Positions 1-10,405 of a stretch of DNA of 64,000 nt are shown here, piece by piece. Each line of letters starts with the position of its first letter. The stretch's first letter is position 1. Below the pieces are notes generated by a model. It saw nothing but the letters and a program-made list of their open reading frames with translations. It did not search any database and was not told the origin of the DNA. The position numbers were made by a program, and so were the translations under genes. The stretch spans positions 1-64,000 of the forward strand of contig NZ_JJMN01000018.1 of NCBI RefSeq assembly GCF_000696385.1, given 5' to 3'. The DNA comes from Vibrio metoecus (GTDB taxonomy: Bacteria > Pseudomonadota > Gammaproteobacteria > Enterobacterales > Vibrionaceae).

Positions 1-52
1 GAAAAAGCCTACGCACTGGGCATCGGCTCAAGGAGATATACTCGGCTTCTAG
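1..52 (+). CDS. Possible C-terminal tail of an upstream gene (frameshifted)
   Basis: From base 1 the frame reads EKAYALGI. If the extra G near position 25 is skipped it continues AQGDILGF and stops with TAG at 50-52. The LGI...AQG pattern resembles the last residues of EAL-type phosphodiesterase domains, but the piece is very short. If real, it would be another example of the one-base insertions seen across this window. Bases 53-202 hold no gene I can support. Confidence 0.22.
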   Translation, partial: KKPTHWASAQGDILGF

Positions 53-202
53 AGTCTAGGCTTACAAGATCTGCAAGTTATTAAGTGCGAGTACTGATGC
101 GCTAGAGCGGAGTTTGACCTTCCATATGACAAACATGTTTATGCTTTTGTATTCTGCTTGAACCATCGCTGAACGCTAACATCATGATAAACAGTAGGTA
201 AT

Positions 203-241
203 AAAAAAGCCGCAGTGGTGAGGAGTTCACTGCGGCTTTTT
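203..241. terminator. Bidirectional rho-independent terminator after the antiporter gene
   Basis: Stem GCCGCAGTG (209-217) pairs with CACTGCGGC (228-236), flanked by an A run on the left and a T run on the right, so it can stop transcription from either side. The antiporter reading frame as written runs straight through it, which suggests the frame is shifted before this point. Confidence 0.8.
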
Positions 242-259
242 GGTAAAGAAAGATAATGG

Positions 260-1596
260 TTAGTTGTGGTTCTCTTGTTGAGTGAGTGGCTGCTCACTCT
301 CTGGATTGAGCTCTGCTTGTCATTGCTTTTTCGGTTTTTTTCGTCTTTCTCAATCATCGGGGTAATAGTAGATCCTTGTACTAGAATTGAAAAAACAACC
401 ACAGCGTAGGTCATGACGAGGATCAGTTCTTTTACATCAATCAATTTCTCTGGGATGACCATGATTCCAGAAGGGATAGAGAGTGCCATCGCGAGTGCTA
501 AACCACCGCGTAAGCCACCCCAAGTCAAAATGCGGATTGACCAAGGGTTGTAAGTGCGGTAGCGCTTAAAGCCAATGTAAGAGACAAACACACTCAGGTA
601 ACGTCCACACAGAACAACCGGAATTGCAAATGCCATCAAGATCCAATCTTCTTGGTGGAATTCGAACAACAGCATCGACATACCGATCAATAGGAACAAG
701 ACGCCATTGAGGAATTCATCGACCAGTTCCCAGAAGTGATCGAGATGTTCTTCACTCTCTTTTGAGAAGCCAATAAATCGAGTCCAGTTACCAATCATGA
801 TGCCAGAGACCACCATCGCGAGTGGGCCTGAAACGTGAATTACATCAGCAAAGGCATAACCTGCCGTTGGAATACCTATGGTTAACAGCAACTCCATCGA
901 GTGGTCATCGGTTGCCGAAATAAGGTAGTGAAACAGTAGCCCGAGTAGGAAACCGTAAACAATGCCTCCGATAGCTTCTTGCATGAAGAGCAAGGTAACA
1001 CTGCCGATGGTGGGAGTTTCATGACCAAAAGCAATCGTAAAGATCGTGACAAAGATAACCAGACCAAAACCATCGTTGAAGAGTGATTCACCTTCAATCT
1101 GGGTAGAAATTCGTTTTGGTGCTTTTAGCTTCTTCACAATCGCTAAAACGGCAATCGGGTCGGTGGGGGAAATAAGAGCACCGAACAGTAAGCAGTAGAC
1201 TAGATCAAACTGAATGCCGATCAACTGACAGAAGCCGTACAACGCAAATCCGATAAAGAAAGTGGAGAATAAAGTAGCGCCAAGTGCTAGAACGGTAATT
1301 TCCCACTTTTGATCTTTTAGATTGGGTAATTTAATCCCCAAACCACCTGCAAAAAGTAGGAAGCCTAAGATCCCTTTGAGCAGGAAATTTTCAAAGTTAA
1401 TACTGGTGACGGTTTCTGTCGCAATTTGGGAGAGATGGAACCAGTTGTTTTGACCTGCGATGAGGATTAATAACGACAACATCATCGAACCTGCAGTAAT
1501 GGCGATGGTCGTTTGCATTTTGCTGATCTTGCTGTTTAAAAAAGCAATCAACATGGCTGCCGCAGAGAGGAAGCACAAAGTGTAATAGACGGACAT
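260..1596 (-). CDS. CPA1-family Na+/H+ (cation/proton) antiporter
   Basis: This is an inner-membrane cation/proton antiporter of the NhaP/CPA1 family, involved in ion and pH homeostasis. The protein starts MSVYYTLC at 1596 and has about twelve hydrophobic segments. The motif SPTDP (residues 143-147) carries the Asp that binds the ion in this family, and ESLFNDG follows at 170-176. The uninterrupted frame runs on to 139, through the terminator hairpin at 203-241, and its last ~70 residues look unlike a real tail. A T7 run at 335-341 probably carries an extra base. In another frame the tail reads to a TAA at 260-262, just before the terminator, and I chose that end, which needs two indels to be undone. 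Family assignment is secure; the exact cation and the C-terminus are not. Confidence 0.8.
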
Positions 1597-1725
1597 TCTC
1601 TTCTCAGTGTGTGTAACAATTTGTGAACGAAATTGTCTTTCTCTGTTGAGTAAATAGCAAATACTTTTTAATCATACGAGGGTGAGCTCACACACAAAAT
1701 ATTTTGGTTGGTTTAATCGTTTTTT

Positions 1726-1741
1726 AGACGTCTAGATTTCT
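1726..1741. promoter_or_regulatory. MetJ operator (tandem met boxes) upstream of metH
   Basis: Two adjacent 8-bp met boxes: a perfect AGACGTCT at 1726-1733 followed by AGATTTCT at 1734-1741. MetJ with S-adenosylmethionine binds tandem repeats of AGACGTCT. The site lies 50 bp before the metH start, where it could repress the promoter. The match is seen in the sequence; MetJ control is inferred. Confidence 0.7.
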
Positions 1742-1791
1742 GAAATTTGTGTGATAGGATGTCATCAAAGCAAAAGGAATGAGGCGGTATA

Positions 1792-4700
1792 GTGAGAATG
1801 GAAGTGAGACAGCAACTCGAACAACAATTGAAACAGCGTATCCTACTGATTGATGGTGGTATGGGAACGATGATTCAGAGTTATCAGTTACAAGAAGTGG
1901 ATTATCGTGGTGATCGATTTGCCAATTGGCACTGTGATTTAAAAGGAAACAACGACCTCTTAGTACTGACTCAGCCACAAATCATTAAAGATATTCACTC
2001 GGCTTATCTTGAAGCTGGGGCGGATATTCTCGAAACCAACACCTTTAACTCAACCACGATTGCCATGGCGGACTATGACATGCAATCGCTCAGTGCCGAA
2101 ATTAACTTTGCCGCCGCTAAGCTGGCACGTGAAGTTGCGGATGAATGGACAGCTAAAAATCCTAATAAGCCTACGCTATGTCGCTGGTGTGCTTGGTCCA
2201 ACCAACCGCACTTGTTCGATTTCTCCTGATGTGAATGATCCGGGCTTTCGTAATGTTTCTTTTGACCAGCTTGTTCAGGCCTATTCCGAATCCACCCGCG
2301 CTTTGATCAACGGCGGAAGCGATTTGATTCTCATTGAAACCATCTTCGATACGCTTAACGCCAAAGCGTGTGCGTTTGCGGTCGATAGTGTGTTTGAAGA
2401 ACTGGGCATCAACTTACCGGTGATGATTTCCGGTACGATTACTGATGCCTCTGGGCGTACTCTGTCTGGACAGACAACGGAAGCTTTCTACAACGCCTTG
2501 CGTCATGTACGGCCGATTTCATTTGGCTTGAACTGTGCGTTAGGCCCTGATGAGCTGCGCCAGTATGTGGAAGAGCTTTCACGTATTTCAGAATGCTATG
2601 TTTCCGCGCACCCCAATGCGGGACTGCCCAATGCGTTCGGTGAATACGATCTCTCTGCCGAAGAGATGGCGGAGCATATTGCGGAATGGGCACAAGCAGG
2701 CTTTCTTAACTTAGTTGGTGGTTGCTGTGGTACGACACCTGAGCATATCGCGGCGATGGCCAAGGCCGTCGAGGGTGTGAAACCAAGGGCTTTACCCGAG
2801 CTGAAAGTGGAATGTCGTCTCTCGGGGTTAGAGCCGCTGAATATTGGCCCTGAAACACTGTTTGTTAACGTGGGGGAACGGACAAACGTCACCGGTTCAG
2901 CGCGTTTTAAGCGTTTAATTAAAGAAGAGCAATACGATGAGGCGTTGGATGTCGCGCGTGAGCAAGTCGAAAACGGCGCGCAGATCATCGACATCAACAT
3001 GGATGAAGGCATGTTGGACGCCGAGGCGTGCATGGTGCGCTTTTTGAATCTATGTGCCTCTGAACCTGAAATCTCCAAAGTTCCGGTAATGGTCGACTCC
3101 TCGAAATGGGAAGTGATTGAAGCGGGTCTGAAATGCATTCAGGGTAAAGGTATCGTCAACTCCATTTCTCTTAAAGAAGGCAAAGAGAAGTTTATAGCCC
3201 AAGCCAAATTGGTACGCCGCTACGGTGCTGCCGTGATTGTGATGGCGTTTGACGAAGTGGGCCAAGCGGATACCCGTGAGCGCAAATTAGAGATCTGTCG
3301 TCGGGCTTACCATATTTTGGTCGATGAAGTTGGCTTCCCACCGGAAGATATTATTTTCGACCCGAACATCTTTGCCGTTGCGACCGGAATTGATGAGCAC
3401 AATAACTACGCACTGGATTTCATTAATGCAGTGGCGGACATTAAGCGTGAGCTGCCGCATGCGATGATTTCTGGCGGTGTTTCTAACGTTTCCTTCTCTT
3501 TCCGCGGCAACAACTATGTGCGTGAAGCAATCCATGCTGTTTTCCTTTATCACTGCTTCAAGCACGGCATGGACATGGGGATTGTCAACGCAGGTCAGCT
3601 TGAAATCTACGATAACGTTCCGCTGAAACTGCGTGAGGCAGTAGAAGATGTGATCCTCAATCGACGTAACGATGGCACGGAAAGACTGCTTGAAATTGCC
3701 GAAGCGTATCGCGAAAACAGTGTCGGTAAAGAAGAGGATGCTTCTGCGTTAGAGTGGCGCGCATGGCCTGTGGCTAAGCGTCTAGAGCACGCTTTAGTCA
3801 AAGGCATCACCGAATTTATCGTCCAAGACACTGAAGAAGCACGTCAACAAGCCAGCAAACCGTTGGAGGTGATTGAAGGGCCGTTGATGGATGGCATGAA
3901 CGTGGTCGGTGACTTGTTTGGCGAAGGGAAAATGTTCCTACCGCAAGTCGTAAAATCAGCGCGTGTCATGAAACAAGCCGTTGCGTATCTTGAGCCTTTC
4001 ATTAATGCGCAAAAAAGTGGTAGCACTTCAAACGGTAAGATTTTGCTGGCGACCGTAAAAGGCGATGTGCATGACATTGGTAAGAACATTGTTGGCGTCG
4101 TGCTGCAGTGTAATAACTTCGAGATCATCGATCTTGGTGTGATGGTGCCTTGCGAGCAGATCCTCAAAGTCGCACGCGAGCAAAATGTCGATATCATCGG
4201 TCTCTCTGGGCTTATTACGCCGTCTTTGGATGAGATGGTGCACGTGGCGAAAGAGATGGAGCGACAAGGGTTTGAACTGCCACTTTTGATTGGTGGGGCA
4301 ACAACGTCTAAAGCGCATACTGCGGTGAAGATCGAGCAGAATTATCATGCGCCTGTGGTGTACGTGAATAATGCTTCGCGTGCGGTGGGGGTATGCACAT
4401 CGTTATTGTCTGATGAACTGCGTCCTGGGTTTATCGAACGTTTGGATCTCGATTACGAGCGCACGCGTGATCAGCATGCGCGTAAAACGCCCAAATCTCG
4501 CCCTGTGACCTTAGAGCAGGCACGAGCCAATAAAGCCGCGATCGATTGGGCGAGTTATACGCCGCCCATGCCTGCGAAACCGGGTGTGCATGTGTTTGAA
4601 AACATTGCGTTAGCCACGCTGCGTCCTTATATCGACTGGACGCCTTTCTTTATGACTTGGTCGCTCATGGGTAAATACCCTGCCATTTTGGAGCATGAAG

Positions 4701-5475
4701 AAGTCGGTGAAGAGGCCAAACGTTTGTTCCACGATGCTAATGCTTTACTTGATAAGGTGGAACGAGAAGGGCTGCTGAAAGCCAGTGGTATGTGCGCGTT
4801 GTTCCCTGCCGCGAGCGTGGGCGATGACATTGAGGTGTACAGTGATGAGTCTCGCACACAAGTAGCGCATGTGCTGTACAACTTGCGTCAGCAGACCGAA
4901 AAGCCGAAAGGAGCCAACTACTGTTTGTCGGACTATGTTGCTCCGAAAGAGAGCGGTAAACATGATTGGATTGGCGCGTTTGCAGTAACTGGTGGCATTG
5001 GTGAGCGAGCGCTGGCCGATGCTTATAAAGCACAAGGCGATGATTACAATGCGATCATGATCCAAGCGGTGGCTGATCGTTTGGCGGAAGCCTTTGCGGA
5101 ATATCTGCATGAAAAAGTGCGTAAAGAGATTTGGGGTTATGCGAGCGATGAAAATCTCTCCAATGATGAACTGATCCGTGAGCGTTATCAGGGCATTCGA
5201 CCAGCGCCGGGGTATCCCGCGTGCCCTGAGCATACCGAGAAAGCGACTTTGTGGCAGATGCTGAATGTCGAAGAGACCATCGGTATGTCACTGACCACAA
5301 GCTATGCGATGTGGCCGGGCGCTTCGGGTATCCGGGTTGGTATTTCTCGCATCCCGATTCTCGCTATTTTGCAGTTGCGCAGATCCAGCAAGATCAGCTG
5401 CACAGCTATGCTGAGCGTAAACGCTGGAGTTTGCAAGAAGCCGAAAAATGGCTGGCTCCTAACCTTGATGCTTAA
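1792..5475 (+). CDS. metH: Cobalamin-dependent methionine synthase (frameshifted in this sequence)
   Basis: Transfers a methyl group from 5-methyltetrahydrofolate through cobalamin to homocysteine, giving methionine. Domain order is homocysteine-binding (about 1-350, with the zinc cysteines in [10 protein letters not shown]), pterin-binding, cobalamin-binding (DVHDIGKN carries the His that ligates B12), and the C-terminal activation domain. The GTG start at 1792 gives the expected N-terminus. The frame is broken twice. An extra T at 2172 (AAGCC-T-ACGC) disrupts the conserved [14 protein letters not shown]. Extra G bases in the two GGG runs at 5326-5336 disrupt the SYAMWPGAS...GWYFSHP region. 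Removing three bases restores a 1226-residue protein, the normal length. I regard the breaks as sequence errors. It stands alone, with a MetJ operator upstream and a terminator after it. Confidence 0.93.
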
Positions 5476-5500
5476 TCAGTAAGACCCCATCCACAATAAA

Positions 5501-5530
5501 AGAGGCCACGTCATGTGGCCTCTGGTTTTT
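5501..5530. terminator. Terminator between convergent metH and lysC
   Basis: Stem AGAGGCCAC (5501-5509) / GTGGCCTCT (5515-5523) with loop GTCAT, followed by TTTTT on the + strand and a shorter A-rich flank on the left. It sits between the metH and lysC stops and probably serves both. Confidence 0.8.
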
Positions 5531-5547
5531 ATCTCGCGAGTTTGATT

Positions 5548-6903
5548 TTACTCTTGCTCAAACAGCTCTTTATGCAGCTTCTGCACCGCTTGCTTAGAGA
5601 CAGATTCATGCAGCAAGAAACAGAGGTTATGCGCACTGGCGCCATAGCAAATCATGCGGAGGTTGTAATCTTCCAATACGCTGAAGACTTGTTTGGCATA
5701 GCCGCGGCTCTCTTTCATCTTGTTGCCGATCAGAGCAATCAGACACAGGTTGTATTCGACTTCGACCGTACACAGCTCTTCCAACTCGGCGCGCACCGCT
5801 TCAGGCAATTCTGGTGCACCGCCTGAGGTATCGGTTTTATCCAGTGTCAGTGACACGCTGATTTCTGAGGTAGTGATGAGATCGACCGAAATTTTATGCT
5901 TGGCGAGAATTTCGAACACTTTGGCGAGGAAACCGTAAGCGTGGAACATCTGCGCGCTACGCAGTGTCACCATGGTTTGATTACAGCGTAGTGCAAGTGC
6001 GCGATACAGTGGCGCGCTTTCGACTTGTTTACGGATCCAAGTGCCGCCTTTTTCCGGTTCTTTTGATGAGCCAACAAACACGGGAATGCCATGGCGTACC
6101 GCTGGAAGCAAGGTGGATGGATGCAAAATCTTGGCACCAAAATTGGCCATTTCTGAGGCTTCGCTAAAGCTTATCTCAGGAATCGGCGCTGCTTTTGGCG
6201 CGATACGTGGATCGGTACTGTAGATCCCCGGTACGTCAGTCCAAATTTCCAAGCCACAAGCTTGCACGGCTTCGGCAATCAAAGCGGCTGAATAATCACT
6301 GCCACCACGACCTAAAGTGGTGGTATTACCTTGCGCATCAGAACCGATAAAGCCTTGAGTCACTACCACATACTGTTCACACAATGGAACCAGTTTTTCT
6401 TTGGCCAACTGAGTGATTTCAGCCAGTTGTGGTTCGGCACGACCATAATGATCGTCAGTGCGTAGCACTTCGCGGATATCAAAACGTACGGCATCGACGC
6501 CACGCTCACGCATCAGTTGAGCCAAGATATAAGTAGAAATGAGCTCACCACACGCCACTAAGTGGTCGGTCAGTTTCTTGCTCGATTGAAATGAGGCGGC
6601 TTCCGCTGCACTGGCGACGGAGTCCAATACCGCTTTGACTTCTTTCTCGACGCGGGTTGGATCCGCGAGCTGGTCGATAATCACATAATGGATATCAGCC
6701 AGTTGTTGCAAAATCGCTTGGCGGCGTTCAGCTGAGGCCACGCCATTGGCGAGTTCGACCAATAAATTGGTCACGCCAGAGCAGGCGCTGCTCACGACTA
6801 AGCGTGTTTGTGGATTGTTTTCGATAATGGCCGAACAACGGCTCATGGCTTCAAAGTTGGCGACACTAGTACCACCAAATTTGGCGACGTTAAATGTGCT
6901 CAC
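5548..6903 (-). CDS. lysC: Lysine-sensitive aspartokinase III
   Basis: Phosphorylates aspartate in the first step of lysine, threonine and methionine synthesis. It is a 451-residue monofunctional aspartokinase. The kinase domain has KFGGTS at the N-terminus and GRGGSDYSA in the middle, and the C-terminal part holds the ACT-type regulatory region (ALIGNKM segment). No homoserine dehydrogenase domain follows, which separates it from ThrA and MetL. GTG start at 6903. A lysine riboswitch and a strong promoter lie directly upstream, which supports the lysine-regulated LysC identity. Confidence 0.95.
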   Translation of the reverse strand: MSTFNVAKFGGTSVANFEAMSRCSAIIENNPQTRLVVSSACSGVTNLLVELANGVASAERRQAILQQLADIHYVIIDQLADPTRVEKEVKAVLDSVASAAEAASFQSSKKLTDHLVACGELISTYILAQLMRERGVDAVRFDIREVLRTDDHYGRAEPQLAEITQLAKEKLVPLCEQYVVVTQGFIGSDAQGNTTTLGRGGSDYSAALIAEAVQACGLEIWTDVPGIYSTDPRIAPKAAPIPEISFSEASEMANFGAKILHPSTLLPAVRHGIPVFVGSSKEPEKGGTWIRKQVESAPLYRALALRCNQTMVTLRSAQMFHAYGFLAKVFEILAKHKISVDLITTSEISVSLTLDKTDTSGGAPELPEAVRAELEELCTVEVEYNLCLIALIGNKMKESRGYAKQVFSVLEDYNLRMICYGASAHNLCFLLHESVSKQAVQKLHKELFEQE

Positions 6904-7014
6904 GGCAATTCTCCCAGACTTCCTGAAAAACGAGTTGTTGGTAACCCAACGTCCAATGTTGTGAAGAGAGTGTTTTTTAATAGAGCAAAATAGAGGAGTG
7001 ACTATAGAAAGATT

Positions 7015-7200
7015 TCCCTCAGAAGCTCTTCATCAGATTCGAGCTGATGACAGTTGAAGGGATTCAGCCCATTCAACCGATAAACCAAAGCCGCAACTTT
7101 AATTCACCTCGGCACTACTCCCCCTGAATGTTCTGTTTTGGAGTTGAGGCTCCACAAAACATCTGCCTGGGCAGTGCTCCTCTTCTGCTAGATAGCTCAC
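7015..7200 (-). ncRNA. Lysine riboswitch (L box) in the lysC leader
   Basis: Read on the minus strand, the leader contains the L-box blocks AGAAGAGG, the TGCC turn, GGAGCC, a G-rich AGGGGGAG segment, GCCGAGGTGA, GGGCTGAATCCC and TGTCATCAGC. They occur in the same order as in the E. coli lysC leader. Lysine binding would lower lysC expression. The boundaries are approximate; the CATCAG/CTGATG hairpin near 7030-7050 may belong to the expression platform. Confidence 0.88.
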
Positions 7201-7202
7201 AC

Positions 7203-7231
7203 ATTGAACGGTGTTGGTGAAATCTTGTCAA
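7203..7231 (-). promoter_or_regulatory. lysC sigma-70 promoter
   Basis: On the minus strand TTGACA (-35, 7226-7231) is followed after exactly 17 bp by TTCAAT (-10, 7203-7208). This would place the transcript start near 7196, at the 5' edge of the lysine riboswitch. Confidence 0.7.
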
Positions 7232-7367
7232 CGACAAAATGTTCCAAAAGTGCAAATAAAAATGACATTAGTGTGACAACGATTAACACTCTGGACATAG
7301 GTCGAATTGTTGCTGCAACTTAATTGCATTATTCTGATGGTTCTGGTCGCCACAACAAGGAGTCGTT

Positions 7368-8489
7368 ATAGACTATTCGTAGCTTTATCCCCCCGGCATC
7401 GGATTTTGATGGGGCCCGGGCCTTCTGATATTCCGCCACAAGTTCTGCAAGCGCTCAGCCGCCCCACCGTTGGTCATCTTGATCCTCTGTTTATCGGTAT
7501 GATGGATGAGCTGAAACAGCTGTTGAAATATGCCTTCCAAACTGAAAACGAATTCACGATTGCTGTTTCTGCGCCGGGTAGTGCGGGTATGGAAGCCTGT
7601 TTTGTTAACCTCGTCGAGCCTGGCGATAAAGTGATTGTGTGCCGCAGTGGGGTGTTTGGTGAGCGGATGCGCGATAACGCTGTGCGTTGTGGGGCAGACG
7701 TTGTGGTGGTTGATGATGAATGGGGTTGCCCAGTCAGCCTTGAAAAAGTGCAAGCCGCGATAGATGAGCATCCGGATGCGAAAATACTGGCTTTTGTACA
7801 AGCAGAAACGTCAACCGGAGCCTTAAGTGATGCGCAAGCGTTAGGTGACTCTAGCGAAGCAGCATGGCCTGCTGACGATTGTCGATGCGGTGACTTCGCT
7901 TGGCGGTGTTCCCCTGCTGGTGGATGAGTGGCAACTGGATGCGGTGTATTCTGGCAGCCAAAAATGCCTCTCTTGTGTGCCAGGTTTGGCTCCGTTGACG
8001 TTTTCACCTCGTGCAATTGAGAAGATTCAATCACGTAAAACGCCGATTCAAAGCTGGTTCCTCGATCAGAGCTTGGTGTTAGGTTATTGGAGTGGCGCAG
8101 GCAAACGTAGTTATCACCATACCGCTCCGGTTAATAGTTTGTACGCGCTGCACGAAGCGTTACTGCTTTTGCAACAAGAAGGTTTAGAGCACGCGTGGCA
8201 GCGCCATCGTGTGATGCACGACAAGCTCAAACAAGGTTTAGAGCAACTGGGCTTTAAGTTTGTGGTGGCAGAGCCGTATCGTTTGCCGCAGTTGAACGCG
8301 ATTTATGTGCCGGAAGGCATTGATGAAGCGAAAGTGCGCAGCCATTTGCTCAATGAATACAATTTGGAAATTGGTGCAGGGCTTGGGGCATTAGCTGGCA
8401 AAGCATGGCGGATTGGCGTAATGGGCTACGGTGCGCGCTCGGAAAACATTGCGTTATGTTTGCGGGCACTGGAAGAGTCACTGCGTTAA
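7368..8489 (+). CDS. Class V aminotransferase, alanine-glyoxylate type (frameshifted)
   Basis: A PLP-dependent aminotransferase of fold type I, similar to alanine-glyoxylate / serine-pyruvate / (S)-ureidoglycine-glyoxylate aminotransferases. ILMGPGPSD opens the fold and SGSQKCLS holds the PLP-binding lysine. Three indels are visible. The likely start AT(A)GACT at 7368 follows AAGGAG by five bases but has an extra A. The run at 7389-7396 carries an extra C or G before RILMGPGP. Near 7843 an extra A breaks DAQAL..TLAKQHG. Restored, the protein is about 370 residues. The substrate cannot be told from sequence. The gene lies divergent from lysC and convergent to the oligosaccharyltransferase. Confidence 0.85.
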
Positions 8490-8510
8490 TGCAAAGCGGT
8501 GTGAAATAGA

Positions 8511-8538
8511 AATCAGGGTGGCTTAGGCCACCCTGATT
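8511..8538. terminator. Hairpin terminator between the aminotransferase and pglL
   Basis: Twelve-base perfect inverted repeat AATCAGGGTGGC / GCCACCCTGATT with a TTAG loop between two convergent genes. It lacks a long T run, so it is a likely but not classic intrinsic terminator. Confidence 0.6.
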
Positions 8539-8548
8539 CGATCTGAGA

Positions 8549-10348
8549 TTAAGGTGTTGCCGCTGAGGGGGCTTGTTCTGCGCCGGATGCGGTGCTTGTT
8601 GCCTTTGCGGGCGCTTGGTATTGGACGGTACTGAAATCCTGATTGGGGAACAGAAATTCCGCCTCAGTACGAATTTGCTGGGCGCGACTCGTATCTCCCA
8701 AGCCTTGGTAGGCCAAAATCAGGTTGGTATAGAAGGCTGGACGTGGCTTGTGTTGAATCACCTGTAATGACCAATCCACATACGGTTGGATCAGTTCTGC
8801 TTTTTGTTCATACAGTCCGAGTTCTAGGTAGGTGCTGTAGATGTCCCAATCGAATCGATCTTGCCACACTAAGGGATTGGTGACTTGTTTAAGTAATTCG
8901 GGATCTCTCGGCTTCGATTTTTCAAACTGAGTGAGTACATAATTGGTGTGTAAAGCTGTGCCCATATACAAAATGGTCACAATCGGTAATACCAAGCTAG
9001 TAATACGTAGTAGGGATTTACTCAGCCCACTGAAACGGACGATACGATAACGTGCAACCCGCTGATCGACCCAGTAGATCAAAATAATAAACGTGATCCA
9101 GTGAATGGCGGAGTGGTAAAACGGATACTCCAATTGAGCATGCAACGTGATAGGAACGAACAGCGCCAGCATGGCTAAACGGGTGCCTCGTTTGGCGGCA
9201 TAAATGCGCAAAGTGCAGAAGCAAGCGGCAAGTAATATTCCCAACACGGGCAGCAAACCGCCCTCAACCCCCCAGTACAAGATCTCATTATGCGGATGAT
9301 CCATCGCTGCAAGCCCTGCGGGATAGGTGTTGTTCAACTGATGTTGACGAGCGGTATAAAGTAAATATTGCGCTTCAAATTTACCGTAGCCATAACCGGT
9401 AAAGGGTTTTTCGATGATCATGTCAACCGCTTGTGGAAAGGTGTAGCGGCGTGGGCTTTCGAGATCAGCTTTATTCGCCACAAACCCAGAGGTTTCTTGA
9501 CTATACATCGCTGCAACTCCGGCGCAGACACCAACCACAATGGCTAACACCCAGAGGCTAAAACGTTGGCGAGATGCAAATCGACGAAGATATGGCGCAA
9601 CGAGAATAATGCTAAGTAAGCTGGCTATCCATCCTGTGCGTGACGCAAGCACCACCAAAAGAGGGGCGGTAAGTAGTGGCGTGAGATAAAGAATGCCAAT
9701 TTTACTTAAGGGCGAATCATATTTTTCTGGTTGTCTTGCCAGTAAATAACCAGAAAGCACTAATCCGGTTGCAAGAAAACTTGCCATGACATTCGGTTGT
9801 TGAAAAATACCATAAGGACGGTTGGCTAGGGTGTCATACCCAAACGGGTTTCCCAGATCTAACCAAAAATATTGGATAAGACCCATGATGGCTTCGATTA
9901 CTGTGGCCAGCAGAATAAACCACAGTAAACGTTGTTTATGTTTATTGCTAAACCGAAATTGTTGCAACATCACAAACAAGCAGAATCCTGCCCATAAGCC
10001 AATCAGTCGACTTGTGGCACTGAGCCAATCTGCATTCGCATACACCAGTGGCAGGGTTAGCAAAGTACAACTGATCCAAAGGCCGATGGTGAGCTTTGAG
10101 TAACGTAGGGCTTGATTGTTGGCAAGCTGATACAGACCCATTGCGAGTGTGATGCTTAGAGCTATCCAAGTGGTGTTATTAAAGGAGAGTGCTAACCCAG
10201 CCCCACCGGGATTGGGCATGAAGAAATGCATGGCCAGCAGATACAACACTGCCAAATGTAAAAAAAGAAAGGGTTTATTGAGAGGAATGCTCGGCGCGTG
10301 AGGCTCTAACCGGGTTCCACTTAATAGCAACGTTGCCATGCAGCTCAC
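8549..10348 (-). CDS. pglL: PglL-type protein O-oligosaccharyltransferase
   Basis: A polytopic inner-membrane enzyme of the Wzy/WaaL/PglL superfamily that transfers lipid-linked glycan to Ser or Thr of periplasmic proteins, often pilins. It is 599 residues with about twelve membrane segments, a large periplasmic loop containing MDHPHNEILYWG (the HPHNE motif is typical of these ligases), and a soluble C-terminal region with tetratricopeptide-like character after about residue 480. The likely start is MATLLLSGT, four residues inside the longest frame. The V. cholerae orthologue has been shown to act as an O-oligosaccharyltransferase in E. coli; its natural substrates are not shown here. Its tail is low-complexity (PAKATSTASGAEQAPSA). 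Confidence 0.85.
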   Translation of the reverse strand: MSCMATLLLSGTRLEPHAPSIPLNKPFLFLHLAVLYLLAMHFFMPNPGGAGLALSFNNTTWIALSITLAMGLYQLANNQALRYSKLTIGLWISCTLLTLPLVYANADWLSATSRLIGLWAGFCLFVMLQQFRFSNKHKQRLLWFILLATVIEAIMGLIQYFWLDLGNPFGYDTLANRPYGIFQQPNVMASFLATGLVLSGYLLARQPEKYDSPLSKIGILYLTPLLTAPLLVVLASRTGWIASLLSIILVAPYLRRFASRQRFSLWVLAIVVGVCAGVAAMYSQETSGFVANKADLESPRRYTFPQAVDMIIEKPFTGYGYGKFEAQYLLYTARQHQLNNTYPAGLAAMDHPHNEILYWGVEGGLLPVLGILLAACFCTLRIYAAKRGTRLAMLALFVPITLHAQLEYPFYHSAIHWITFIILIYWVDQRVARYRIVRFSGLSKSLLRITSLVLPIVTILYMGTALHTNYVLTQFEKSKPRDPELLKQVTNPLVWQDRFDWDIYSTYLELGLYEQKAELIQPYVDWSLQVIQHKPRPAFYTNLILAYQGLGDTSRAQQIRTEAEFLFPNQDFSTVQYQAPAKATSTASGAEQAPSAATP

Positions 10349-10351
10349 CTT

Positions 10352-10387
10352 AAAAAAACGAAACCAGCGCAGAGTTCGCTGGTTTCG
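10352..10387 (-). terminator. uvrA terminator
   Basis: On the minus strand the stem CGAAACCAGCG / CGCTGGTTTCG (10359-10387) is followed by seven T, just after the uvrA stop. Confidence 0.85.
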
Positions 10388-10405
10388 ATACTTTAGCCTT
10401 TTTTT

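Noticed and set aside
4745..5233. Antisense open frames over metH, lysC, yhdP, uvrA and others
   Set aside because: They lie opposite well-conserved coding sequence, lack start signals and match no family; they are shadows of the real genes.
2009..5482. Separate large gene starting inside metH
   Set aside because: It is the downstream part of metH after the extra T at 2172; its N-terminal residues are out-of-frame metH.
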